DNA of 60,998 bases, from positions 1 through 60,998 of the forward strand of contig JAMPCJ010000012.1 of NCBI GenBank assembly GCA_023666275.1, written 5' to 3'. Positions 53,561 to 60,998 of this stretch are shown here, one piece after another (position 1 is the stretch's first letter; each line of letters starts with the position of its first letter). The DNA comes from Treponema brennaborense. GTDB lineage: Bacteria; Spirochaetota; Spirochaetia; Treponematales; Treponemataceae. Made by a program: the position numbers and the translations under genes. The notes beneath the pieces are model-generated. The model made no database searches, had not been told where the DNA came from, and saw only the letters and a program-made list of their open reading frames with translations.

Positions 53561-54268
53561 TTAAATAACGGATAATTCTTGTATTATGCTGCGGACAAAA
53601 TCCGCGCATAATTCCGCCGCCGTAGTTTCGTTGAAATCGTATTCCGCTTTTTCAAAAATGTCCGCCGTATCCGACATACATCGAATAATAACGAACGGCA
53701 CCTTGTGTACATAACAGGTTTGGGCAATGGCGCAGCCTTCCATTTCTACGCAGGTAGGAGCGCAGGCGTTTTTAATTGCCTGTTTTTTTTCCGCCGAATG
53801 AATAAAGCAGTCTCCCGAAGCAATTCTGCCCGTATGCAGCTGAAAGTTTTTGTTCTGTTTTTTGAACGCTGTCTGCGCGGCTTGTACAAGCGCTGCATCA
53901 GCCGGAAAAACCCGCGGCATTCCGGGCAGCGTGCAAGATTCATATCCGAAAAAAACAGCGTCGGCATCATGATAAATCGTATCCGAGGAAACGACGAAAT
54001 CAAAAACATGAAGCTTTTCGTCAATTGCGCCGGCAATACCGGTATTGATAATGGTATCGGCACCGAATTTGAGAATCATTATTTGCGTACATAATGCGGC
54101 ATTTACTTTTCCCACTCCGCTTTTTGCGATAATGACATTTATTCCGCCGAGAGTTCCTTCATAAAAAGCAATGCCGGCAATTTCCGATACGGCGGCGCTG
54201 TCCTGAATATATTGTTTAAGCAATGCGATTTCCGCGTCCATTGCTCCGATAATTCCCAGTTTTTTCAT
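53561..54268 (-). CDS. mtnN: 5'-methylthioadenosine/S-adenosylhomocysteine nucleosidase
   Basis: A 235-residue MTA/SAH nucleosidase that removes adenine from methylthioadenosine and S-adenosylhomocysteine and so serves methionine salvage and the activated methyl cycle. The N-terminus is KLGIIGAMDAEI; the substrate-binding CVEMEGCAIAQTC and catalytic RCMSDTAD (with the conserved Asp) are present. The start at 54268 lies ten bases from a perfect AGGAGG. An ATG three codons upstream is only one base from it and is rejected. Confidence 0.95.
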   Translation of the reverse strand: MKKLGIIGAMDAEIALLKQYIQDSAAVSEIAGIAFYEGTLGGINVIIAKSGVGKVNAALCTQIMILKFGADTIINTGIAGAIDEKLHVFDFVVSSDTIYHDADAVFFGYESCTLPGMPRVFPADAALVQAAQTAFKKQNKNFQLHTGRIASGDCFIHSAEKKQAIKNACAPTCVEMEGCAIAQTCYVHKVPFVIIRCMSDTADIFEKAEYDFNETTAAELCADFVRSIIQELSVI

Positions 54269-54516
54269 GCTGTGCATTCCTCCTGCAAATTTCGATTTTA
54301 AATATATACCGCAATTTGCGGGCAGTAAAGAGGTTTGTTTGATATTGATGAACGCGGCCGGCGGCTGCCGAAAAAACGCCGCGGAAAATGTGCATACGGG
54401 ATTTCCCGCGCAAGTGTTTTATATGAACTTGTCATGCGTTAAAACTTCCGCTACAATTTTTCGAAAGTTTTATTTTATTGTGCAGGAGCGCCTGAACCCC
54501 AAGACGGAAAACTATC

Positions 54517-55959
54517 ATGAAAACAATAATTGTCGGAGCGGGCTTTACCGGTGTACAACTTGCCCGCCGCCTTATTGCGGATAAAAATGATGTTGTACTC
54601 ATAGACAGCGATGAAGAAACCGTGCGCCATGTGTCGAATCGCCTTGACTGCATGGTAATGCAGGCTAACGGAAACAGCCTCCGTGTTCTTGAAGACGCCG
54701 GCATAGAAAAAGCGGATTCCCTTGTTGCGGTAACGAATTCCGATGAAGTGAATATGATAACTTGTTCGCTTGTCGATTCCGTGTATCCGAAAGTAAAGAA
54801 AATCGCAAGAGTGCGCAATTATGATTATTACGCAAATTCTGCCGACTCCGCGGAAAAAGAAAAATCCGATGCATCGGCAAAAAACAGTCATCACTTATAC
54901 GGCATAGACAACATGGTGCATCCCGATGTCGAAGCTGCGGAAGCGATTGTAAATGCCGTAGAGCACGGCGCCGTCACGGAAGTAGTCGATTTTGAAAATT
55001 CCGAATACGAACTGACAAGAATTACCGTGGAAAAAGGAAGCCGCCTTGACGGAGTATGCGTTCAGGATATCCGCCGGATGACAGACGACGTTTTTTTGCT
55101 TGCTTTTGTCGAAAAAGGAAATGAAACATACATGCCCGACGGTTCCGCTGTGCTGCATGCCGAAGACCGCATCGGCATTCTTACCACAAAGGAAGCCCTG
55201 CCGCGTTTTTTGGAGTTATGCGGTTCCGAAATTCACGAACTGAAAAAAATAATCCTTGTCGGCGCCGGCAGAATCGGTACGCTCATTGCCGACCAAATTG
55301 TCCGCAAAAACAAGCTTTCTTTTTTGTCGCGTTTTCTCGGTTTTTATAAAAAAGCAAATCAGGAATTCGTTATCATTGACAATGACAGCGCCCGCGCGAA
55401 AGCCGCTTCCGAACGATATCCGGAAGCAGCTGTTTTCTGCGCCGACATTACCGACGAAAGTTTTATTGCGGAAGAAGGACTTGATAAATTCGATTTGCTG
55501 ATTACCGCGACGCATAATTACGAATTGAATATGGTTACCGCCGCGTATTTCAAATCACTGGGAATGGAACGAACCGTATGCCTTGTTGCAAGCAGCAGCT
55601 TCGCGGGAATTTCGCGCAATATCGGAATCGATGTTGCGGTTCCGATAAAAGACGCCGTCGTGGATACGATAATCAGTCATCTGCGCGGGAAAAATGTTTC
55701 CGATATACACACTGTTTCCGACGCAGGTCTGGAAATTGCCGAAATAGAATTGCCGGAAACAACAAAAGTTGCCGGAAAAACGCTGAAAGACATTGCCGTT
55801 GCGGGATCGTTTCTTGTTTTGCTGATATGCAAAGCAGAAACAAATACCTATGTGCTTGCCGACGGCAATACCTCTCTCAGTCCGTTTGATAAACTTGTCG
55901 TAATTGACCGCATCGCCGAAAACAGAAAACTGCTCGATATTCTCGGAGTCCTTGAGTGA
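54517..55959 (+). CDS. trkA: Trk potassium uptake regulatory subunit TrkA
   Basis: A 480-residue cytoplasmic protein with two tandem RCK units, each an NAD-binding Rossmann domain (KTIIVGAGFTGVQLARRL and KIILVGAGRIGTLIADQI) plus a TrkA-C domain. It gates the TrkH channel by nucleotide binding. The gene overlaps trkH by four bases. The upstream region (54269-54516) holds no riboswitch that I can recognise. The start ATG has a weak ribosome site. Confidence 0.95.
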   Translation: MKTIIVGAGFTGVQLARRLIADKNDVVLIDSDEETVRHVSNRLDCMVMQANGNSLRVLEDAGIEKADSLVAVTNSDEVNMITCSLVDSVYPKVKKIARVRNYDYYANSADSAEKEKSDASAKNSHHLYGIDNMVHPDVEAAEAIVNAVEHGAVTEVVDFENSEYELTRITVEKGSRLDGVCVQDIRRMTDDVFLLAFVEKGNETYMPDGSAVLHAEDRIGILTTKEALPRFLELCGSEIHELKKIILVGAGRIGTLIADQIVRKNKLSFLSRFLGFYKKANQEFVIIDNDSARAKAASERYPEAAVFCADITDESFIAEEGLDKFDLLITATHNYELNMVTAAYFKSLGMERTVCLVASSSFAGISRNIGIDVAVPIKDAVVDTIISHLRGKNVSDIHTVSDAGLEIAEIELPETTKVAGKTLKDIAVAGSFLVLLICKAETNTYVLADGNTSLSPFDKLVVIDRIAENRKLLDILGVLE

Positions 55960-57404
55960 AAATTCTGCCGTTTATTCGTTTGCATATCATGCTGCTTGCA
56001 ATTATTTCGGTTTCAATGATAATTCCGCTTGTGTGCGCAATTGCATGCAATGAATCCGCCGCGGCAAAAGCGTTTGCGCTTCCGTTTTGCGTTTGTTTTA
56101 TTGCCGGAATAATTTTTTTAATCGCGGGACGAAAACAAAAAATAACGCTTTCCGCGCGTTCCGGTTTTGCCGTTGTTGCGCTTTGCTGGATAACGGCAAG
56201 TTTTTTAGGCGCAGTTCCGTTCGTTTTATCCGGCACAATTCCGTCTGCAACGGATGCTTTTTTCGAAAGCGTTTCCGGATTTACGACAACCGGCGCAACG
56301 GTTCTTTCGGATGTGGAAAATCTGCCGCGTTCAATCAATGTTTGGCGCACCGAGATGCATTGGCTCGGCGGCATGGGAATAGTGGCACTGACCGTTGCGT
56401 TGTTTCCCGTGCTCGGCGTGGGCGGATTTCAGCTTATCAAGGCGGAAACAACCGGGCCGGAAAAAGGCAAAATTACGTCGAAAATTACCGACACGGCAAA
56501 AATTTTATGGTTTATTTATTTGGGATTTACCGCTGTGCAGACCGTTTTTTTAATGATTGCCGGCATGGATTTTATCGATGCACTGAGTTATTCGTTTTCT
56601 ACTTTGGGAACCGGCGGCTTTGCCACAAAAAATGCGAGCATAGGTGCGTACAATTCCGCCGCCGTTGACTGGATCTGCACGGTGTTCATGCTGCTTGCCG
56701 GTGTCAACTTCAGTTTGTATTACCGGCTTATTTTGGGAAAAGGCAAAGAACTTCTGCATAATACGGAATTAAAAGCGTATATAGGCATCGTTGTAACCGC
56801 GGTCTGTATTGCAGCCGCCGCTGTTCTGCCGCAGTATAAAACGCTCGCGCAGTCTTTGCGCTATGCATCGTTTCAGGTTGCATCGTTTATAACGACAACC
56901 GGCTTTTCGACAGCCGATTATGCGCAATGGGCGCCTGCCGCGCAAATGGCGCTGTTTTTGCTGATGTTTGTGGGCGGCTGTTCCGGTTCGACAAGCGGCA
57001 ATATAAAAGTTGTGCGCTGGGTTGTGCTTGCAAAGCAGATGACAAACGAAACCAACAGAATGCTGCATCCGCACGGAGTATTCAGCATTCGCCTGAACGG
57101 ACGCGCCGGACGGAAAGATATAGTATACAGTGTGTCCGCTTTTATTTTTTTGTATTTAATGCTGGTTCTTGTTACGGGAATTGTTGCGGCATTTGACGGC
57201 GCGGATTTGTTGACGTCATTTTCCACGGCGCTTACGCTTGTCGGAAATATCGGCGTCGGCTTCGGAAAAACAGGTTCGGGCGGAAACTTTCAGGTTTTTT
57301 CGGCAGCCGTAAAATGGTGGTTTTGTTTTGCCATGATTGCTGGAAGATTGGAACTGTACACAATGTTTGTTTTCTTTTTTCCGTCGTTCTGGAAAAAACG
57401 ATAA
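55956..57404 (+). CDS. trkH: Potassium uptake protein TrkH
   Basis: A 482-residue K+ channel-like protein with four M1-P-M2 repeats. Pore loops with the family's selectivity residues are visible: SGFTTTGATV, TLGTGGFATKN, TTTGFSTADY, and GNIGVGFGKTG. Between repeats lies GCSGSTSGNIK, found in TrkH. Start is GTG, overlapping the trkA stop (GTGA), with GGAG upstream. TrkA-TrkH together import potassium, driven by the membrane potential. Confidence 0.95.
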   Translation: MKILPFIRLHIMLLAIISVSMIIPLVCAIACNESAAAKAFALPFCVCFIAGIIFLIAGRKQKITLSARSGFAVVALCWITASFLGAVPFVLSGTIPSATDAFFESVSGFTTTGATVLSDVENLPRSINVWRTEMHWLGGMGIVALTVALFPVLGVGGFQLIKAETTGPEKGKITSKITDTAKILWFIYLGFTAVQTVFLMIAGMDFIDALSYSFSTLGTGGFATKNASIGAYNSAAVDWICTVFMLLAGVNFSLYYRLILGKGKELLHNTELKAYIGIVVTAVCIAAAAVLPQYKTLAQSLRYASFQVASFITTTGFSTADYAQWAPAAQMALFLLMFVGGCSGSTSGNIKVVRWVVLAKQMTNETNRMLHPHGVFSIRLNGRAGRKDIVYSVSAFIFLYLMLVLVTGIVAAFDGADLLTSFSTALTLVGNIGVGFGKTGSGGNFQVFSAAVKWWFCFAMIAGRLELYTMFVFFFPSFWKKR

Positions 57405-57405
57405 A

Positions 57406-57438
57406 TGCCCCGCCGCGCTTTTTCGGCGAGGCAGATTA
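57406..57438. terminator. Bidirectional terminator after trkH
   Basis: TGCCCCGCCG (57406-57415) and CGGCGAGGCA (57424-57433) form a ten-base stem with one mismatch. T-rich sequence follows on the plus strand. It lies between convergent trkH and the secreted-protein gene at 57443. Confidence 0.65.
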
Positions 57439-57442
57439 TTCT

Positions 57443-57832
57443 TTATTTTTTTAAATCGTTTTTCTCGTACAGAATAAAAAATCGTTTATAGCGTGCCGAG
57501 CGTCCGTTGTCGAAAAGTTCCAGAGAATCTTCTTCGGTGTATAATCGGGATTTGAAATATCCGTGCTCGCGTGCAAATACGGCTACGGCATCGCGAATTG
57601 CGGTGTTGGCATCTCCGCGGTCAAAACTCGATCCGCCGTTTTTAAGCGTGTACGTAACGCGCAGAACGCCGGTTAAATCATTAAATGAAAAATCAATGTG
57701 CGCTCTGCCTGCTTCGGTAGAATACGATTTAAAACTGTACGGATCATCCGCCGCCGCATTTTGTGCGAAAACCGCCGTTCCGCAGAAAAAAAGGCATAAA
57801 GCAATAACCGAAAATAATGTTAGTTTCTTCAT
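57443..57832 (-). CDS. Small secreted hypothetical protein
   Basis: A 129-residue protein with a clear signal peptide cut after A23 (AVFA-QNA). The mature part has two beta-rich stretches (AHIDFSFNDLTGVLRVTYTL) and a C-terminal basic region (RSARYKRFFILYEK). No family is recognised. AGGAG precedes the ATG. It is probably periplasmic. Confidence 0.72.
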   Translation of the reverse strand: MKKLTLFSVIALCLFFCGTAVFAQNAAADDPYSFKSYSTEAGRAHIDFSFNDLTGVLRVTYTLKNGGSSFDRGDANTAIRDAVAVFAREHGYFKSRLYTEEDSLELFDNGRSARYKRFFILYEKNDLKK

Positions 57833-57993
57833 AATAAAACTCCTGTTTCAAATGTACTGAATTGTACTGAAATCCATTTTATATTTACTATACCGAAAAT
57901 TTTTCCGAACGTGAAGACAAAGATGCGCCGAACCGAAAATTTTTTTGCCGAACAATGTACGGCGGAAATCCGGCACCGCAGTCTGTCAATTGG

Positions 57994-58022
57994 TTGACGA
58001 AATATACAAAAGACCGTATCCT
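57994..58022 (+). promoter_or_regulatory. Promoter of the TPR gene, leaderless
   Basis: TTGACG (57994-57999), 17-base spacer, TATCCT (58017-58022), then seven bases to the ATG at 58030. No ribosome site is present. Confidence 0.55.
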
Positions 58023-58029
58023 TTGCTTC

Positions 58030-58701
58030 ATGAATGTTGAAACAAAATCCGGAAAATTTTTATCTGCCTGCGCCGCCGCGCTTCTTTCGTGCGCCGTGTG
58101 TTTTTCCGCAGAAGACAACAGCAAGGCTGCTCCTGTATATACGCAGGCGCGTCAGCTCGAACTTTCCGGAAAGACAGCCGAAGCGGCAAAAGTATATCAG
58201 CAGTCGGCGGATATTGCCCGCGGAGAAATCGCGGCGGATTCCAAAAATGCCGACGCATATTCCGTGCTGGGCTGGGCGCTGCTCCGTCTTCAGCGATATG
58301 CGGAAGCCGAACGCATATCAAGGGAAGGGCTGAAATCCGCGCCGAATGATGTGCGGATTATAGAAACGCTCGGCGAGGCATGTTTTTATACCGACAAATA
58401 TACCGATTCTTTGGCGTTTTTCGAGCGCTATTTTGTGCTTGCCCCGAACGGCAACCGAGTTTCGACCGCGTATTTTTTTGTGGGAGAAATATACCGTCTT
58501 ACCGGAAAAACCGAACACGCGGATATAGCGTACTGCACGGCACTGAAAAAATCTCCGTATGTGTCTTTGTGGTGGTACAGGCTCGGCGTACTGCGCGCGG
58601 GCGCCGGAAAAGACAAAGACGCAAAATACGCATTCGAACAAGCCCTGAAACTGCGGCCGGATTATCCGGAAGCCGCCGCTGCACTGAAAAAACTTTCATA
58701 A
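58030..58701 (+). CDS. Exported TPR-repeat protein
   Basis: A 223-residue protein with a signal sequence, cut near residue 27 (CFSA-EDN) or possibly a lipoprotein at C21. At least four TPR units follow: AYSVLGWALLRLQRYAEAERISREGL, RIIETLGEACFYTDKYTDSLAFFERYF, AYFFVGEIYRLTGKTEHADIAYCTAL, WWYRLGVLRAGAGKDKDAKYAFEQALKL. It should act as a protein-binding scaffold in the periplasm; the partner is unknown. The start is fixed by a promoter that ends seven bases upstream and by the signal peptide. Confidence 0.83.
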   Translation: MNVETKSGKFLSACAAALLSCAVCFSAEDNSKAAPVYTQARQLELSGKTAEAAKVYQQSADIARGEIAADSKNADAYSVLGWALLRLQRYAEAERISREGLKSAPNDVRIIETLGEACFYTDKYTDSLAFFERYFVLAPNGNRVSTAYFFVGEIYRLTGKTEHADIAYCTALKKSPYVSLWWYRLGVLRAGAGKDKDAKYAFEQALKLRPDYPEAAAALKKLS

Positions 58702-58732
58702 TACGTGTTCCTTTGCGGCGATCCGGTGTGTC

Positions 58733-59863
58733 GTGAAACCGATAGATGCAGATAAATCTTATAATAATAATCTCATTCCGTTTTTGGCGGCGATGTGTTT
58801 TTTTCTGTCTGCCGTCGAATATGCCGTTCCGAAACCGCTTCCGTTTATGCGCATCGGTTTTGCCAATTTGCCGATTATATTTGCACTGTTCAAACTGCCT
58901 GCGCGCGATGCCGCACTTTTGGTGCTGCTGAAAGTTGCGGGGCAGGGAATTATCTCCGGAACGCTTTTTTCTTATGTATTTGTTTTTTCCGCGGCGGGTT
59001 CGATTTCATCGGCTTTGTGCATGTTTGCCGCGAAACGTTTAGGCGGAAAGCGAATAACAGCGGTCGGCATCGGACTTGCCGGCGCACTCGGCAATAATTG
59101 CGCGCAGATAGCCGTTGCGCGCATTTTGCTGTTCGGAGAAAGCACGCGCTATATTGCGCCGCTTTTGCTGGCATCGGGACTTGCAAGCGGACTTGCACTC
59201 GGCATATTCGCGCGGATTTTCATGCAAAAATCGGCATGGTTTTCCGAACTTGATGTTTTTGCCGCGGCTGATGAAAATCATTCCGTACAAATCCGCACGG
59301 AAAAACCCGAAGACACTGCCGACCGGCAAAAAAATTCAAAAGACAAATCCTCAAAAACCGCGGTATTGTGGTTTGTATGCGCGCTTGTTTTGATGCTGTT
59401 TTTTTTGTTCCAAAAAAAAGTGCAGGTGCAGGCTGTCTGTCTTGCGTTTTTTGCGCTGCTTGTTCGGATACGCAAAGGAAAAGTAAAAATCGTTTCGGCG
59501 TTTTTTTTGATCGGCGGAGTTGCATTTTTTGCGCTGCTCTCCCCGTTCGGCAAAGTGCTGTTTTATGCCGGAAAATTTCCGGTAACGGCAGGCGCGCTTG
59601 AAAGCGGTTTGCGCCGCGGCATTGTTCTTGTCGGCATGCTGTTTTTATCCCGTCTGGCAGTCGGTTCCGATCTGTATATACCCGGACGCGCCGGAAAATT
59701 TCTGCGGAAAGTATTTGCCTGCTTTAAGCTGCTGACGGCGGAACACATTCCGTTAAAACACGGAGCGATTATTTCCGCGCTCGACCGCCGTCTTGCGGAT
59801 GTTTGGCGCGCTGTCTGTCTGGATTTTTCGGATACGGATACAGACATAAAACCCGAATCGTGA
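58733..59863 (+). CDS. Gx transporter family protein with extra C-terminal membrane domain
   Basis: A 376-residue membrane protein. The first 165 residues match the Gx transporter (heptaprenyl diphosphate synthase component I-like) family, related to ECF-type S components: PFMRIGFANLPIIFALF, ALLVLLKVAGQGIISGTLFS, GALGNNCAQIAVA. A polar linker (about 175-205) is followed by further membrane spans and a cytoplasmic end (ALESGLRRGIVLVGMLFLSRLAVG) resembling a T component. Start is GTG. Substrate is not known. Confidence 0.72.
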   Translation: MKPIDADKSYNNNLIPFLAAMCFFLSAVEYAVPKPLPFMRIGFANLPIIFALFKLPARDAALLVLLKVAGQGIISGTLFSYVFVFSAAGSISSALCMFAAKRLGGKRITAVGIGLAGALGNNCAQIAVARILLFGESTRYIAPLLLASGLASGLALGIFARIFMQKSAWFSELDVFAAADENHSVQIRTEKPEDTADRQKNSKDKSSKTAVLWFVCALVLMLFFLFQKKVQVQAVCLAFFALLVRIRKGKVKIVSAFFLIGGVAFFALLSPFGKVLFYAGKFPVTAGALESGLRRGIVLVGMLFLSRLAVGSDLYIPGRAGKFLRKVFACFKLLTAEHIPLKHGAIISALDRRLADVWRAVCLDFSDTDTDIKPES

Positions 59864-59937
59864 ACAGCGGATTATAAAGCGAATTTTTCAACGGCGCAGA
59901 ATGCGGAACATGCCTTGTTTCGGCGGCAGTTTTCCGA

Positions 59938-60486
59938 TTAACATCCGCCGCAGCCGCAGCACCCGCGGGAACAGCCGCCTGCCGCTTCGGAACTGTCCGA
60001 ACATCCGCCGCAGGAACCGCCGCAGCCGCGCGATAAACCGAACTGCAATTCGTTTTCCGTTGCGTCGCGGATCCCCGAAATTTTTATATCAAAAGTCAGC
60101 GTTTTTCCCGCAAGCGGATGATTTGCGTCGACAATGACCGTTGCGTCTTTCACTTCCGCAATTGTTACCAATTGCGAACCGGCATCGTTTTCGGCTTCAA
60201 ACTGCATTCCGGCTTCTATTTCAGCATCCGCCGGAAAATGACTTTTCGGCACTTCCGCGATAAGTTCCTGACTGCGTTCGCCGTATGCGTCCTTCGGCGT
60301 GAGCGTAACGGAAAAACTCTCGCCGTCTTGTTTTCCGTCCAATTCTTTTTCAAGCGCGGGAATCAAACTGTTTTGTCCGTGAATATAATCGATTGGTCCG
60401 GAAATTTCCGTCGAATCGAGGATTTCTCCGCCGCTGTCTTTCAGCGTGTATTCAAGCGACACGACTTTGTTGTCTGCGATTTTCAT
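59938..60486 (-). CDS. slyD: SlyD-type FKBP peptidyl-prolyl isomerase with cysteine-rich tail
   Basis: A 182-residue FKBP of the SlyD type: FKBP core (VVSLEYTLKD..GEILDSTEISGPIDYIHG) with the inserted IF domain (TPKDAYGERSQELIAEVPKSHF). SlyD usually ends in histidines that bind nickel. Here the last 30 residues instead hold eleven cysteines among G and S. ATG at 60486 is preferred over the frame to 60630, since a promoter ends six bases before it. There is no ribosome site. Confidence 0.85.
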   Translation of the reverse strand: MKIADNKVVSLEYTLKDSGGEILDSTEISGPIDYIHGQNSLIPALEKELDGKQDGESFSVTLTPKDAYGERSQELIAEVPKSHFPADAEIEAGMQFEAENDAGSQLVTIAEVKDATVIVDANHPLAGKTLTFDIKISGIRDATENELQFGLSRGCGGSCGGCSDSSEAAGGCSRGCCGCGGC

Positions 60487-60492
60487 TACAGG

Positions 60493-60521
60493 AATATACA
60501 CTTTTGCGCAAAATACGGCAA
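60493..60521 (-). promoter_or_regulatory. slyD promoter, leaderless
   Basis: TTGCCG (60521-60516), 17-base spacer, TATATT (60498-60493), then six bases to the ATG at 60486. No ribosome site is present. Confidence 0.5.
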
Positions 60522-60613
60522 GCCGCTGCGCCCGCATTCCTGCCGAAAATCTCGCGTGCCACCGAAGATGTGCCGCCAGCAGCAAAAACGCATTTTTGCA
60601 CTCTACAAGCCTC

Positions 60614-60745
60614 TTGTTACTTACTAACAAGAGGCTTGTTAGTTACTAATTAACGACTTGTTAGTAACTGACAAGTCATTTGTTAGTTACTAATGAATGG
60701 TTTGTTAGTAACTAATGAACTTCTTGTCAGCTGCTGACGTGCCCC
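60614..60745. repeat. Six tandem 22-bp palindromic repeats
   Basis: Units begin at 60614, 60636, 60658, 60680, 60702 and 60724, exactly 22 bases apart. The core is TTGTTAGTWACTAAT and contains a dyad (TTAGT/ACTAA). The central base alternates T, A, T, A in units two to five. Unit six is diverged but keeps a perfect dyad (GTCAGC/GCTGAC). The outer part of unit one forms a ten-base hairpin (arms at 60611-60620 and 60626-60635). Confidence 0.9.
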
Positions 60746-60827
60746 TGTTCACGATACAATTCTGCGGATTTTAGATGCTCTCCCGTTGTCTAAAAAAAAT
60801 CACGGATTTTTCAAAAAAAAGGAACAC

Positions 60828-60962
60828 TTAAAAGCTGCGTCTGAAATATCGCCGCAGCTTTTAACTCGAGTTTCTGTAAGAAACTCGCTCATTTATTGCA
60901 GTTTCCGTCGGAAACTGCGTTTTCAATAACTCAAAAATCGAAATTTTTTTCGTTATTGAAAA
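60828..60962. repeat. Cluster of four stem-loops at the window end
   Basis: Four inverted repeats in a row: arms 60828-60839/60853-60864 (12 bases), 60867-60875/60879-60887 (CGAGTTTCT/AGAAACTCG), 60898-60906/60910-60918 (GCAGTTTCC/GGAAACTGC), and 60920-60930/60952-60962 (11 bases). An A-run followed by GGAAC and then TTAAA flanks the cluster on both sides. No gene is present at 60487-60998. Confidence 0.8.
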
Positions 60963-60998
60963 AAAAAGGAACGTTTAAATCACGAAACGGCACGCGCG

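Noticed and set aside
54269-54516. c-di-AMP or other riboswitch, or small RNA, before trkA
   Set aside because: Only weak local hairpins are seen and none of the conserved riboswitch or SRP RNA motifs is present.
60487-60630. N-terminal extension of slyD by 48 residues
   Set aside because: It would include the promoter and the first unit of the 22-bp repeats, and no FKBP has such a start.
60614-60745. CRISPR array
   Set aside because: The 22-bp units are contiguous with no spacers, and no cas gene is in the window.
1-60998. Over-abundance of CCGGAA and TTCCGG words
   Set aside because: It is explained by frequent Pro-Glu (CCG GAA) and related codons on both strands; no site function is needed.

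Overview
The window reads as a chromosomal origin region from a spirochaete, most likely a Treponema-type organism. Reasons: the gene families are of treponeme type (a cyclophilin-FKBP fusion, a cytidylate-kinase-like protein, a bacterial XPB helicase with its partner, an HPr/HprK/PtsI set with no sugar-specific enzyme II in view), several genes use TTG or GTG starts, and the coding sequence is A-rich with moderate GC. The species cannot be told from the sequence alone. There is no rRNA, no insertion sequence and no CRISPR array. Only one tRNA, tRNA-Leu(CAA), was found.

Layout. 0.2-7.2 kb: pgsA, a cytidylate-kinase-like protein, a NUDIX enzyme, a PC4-like protein and holA, then the minus-strand block rpoN-hpf-hprK-ptsH. 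7.3-17 kb: a DUF1015 protein, tRNA-Leu, comM, a PHP phosphoesterase, a double cyclic-nucleotide-binding regulator, and XPB plus a large helicase-associated partner. 17-29 kb: htpG, a three-gene ABC importer, ptsI, der, a MerR regulator, an Rsm22-type methyltransferase and an acyl-CoA ligase. 28.9-29.7 kb: a small AT-rich island with two short genes, flanked by a degenerate and a perfect parS site. 29.7-43.9 kb: the origin core. gyrB-gyrA run leftward, and dnaA-(oriC)-dnaN-recF-DUF721-rpmH-rnpA-yidD-yidC-jag run rightward, followed by a coupled secreted protein and a cyclophilin-FKBP fusion. 44-61 kb: trmH, queH and argA; then leftward hrpB, a NudC-like NUDIX gene, birA, a tandem P-II protein and a DUF1538 membrane protein; then mtnN, trkA-trkH, two secreted proteins, a Gx-type transporter and slyD. 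The last 512 bases (60487-60998) hold no gene but contain six tandem 22-bp repeats and four consecutive stem-loops.

How the genes work together. Replication, chromosome segregation (parS), topology (gyrase) and initiation are clustered. rpmH-rnpA-yidD-yidC-jag supplies ribosome/tRNA processing and membrane insertion. PtsI, HPr and HprK form a phosphorelay next to sigma-54 and the hibernation factor, which suggests a regulatory PTS. DUF1538 with P-II domains looks like a transporter with its own sensor.

The most striking pattern is promoter placement. For ten genes the best -10 hexamer ends only 6-9 bases before the ATG and no Shine-Dalgarno sequence is present, while their neighbours have clear AGGAG sites. 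This predicts a sizeable set of leaderless mRNAs, including dnaA, ptsI and hprK.
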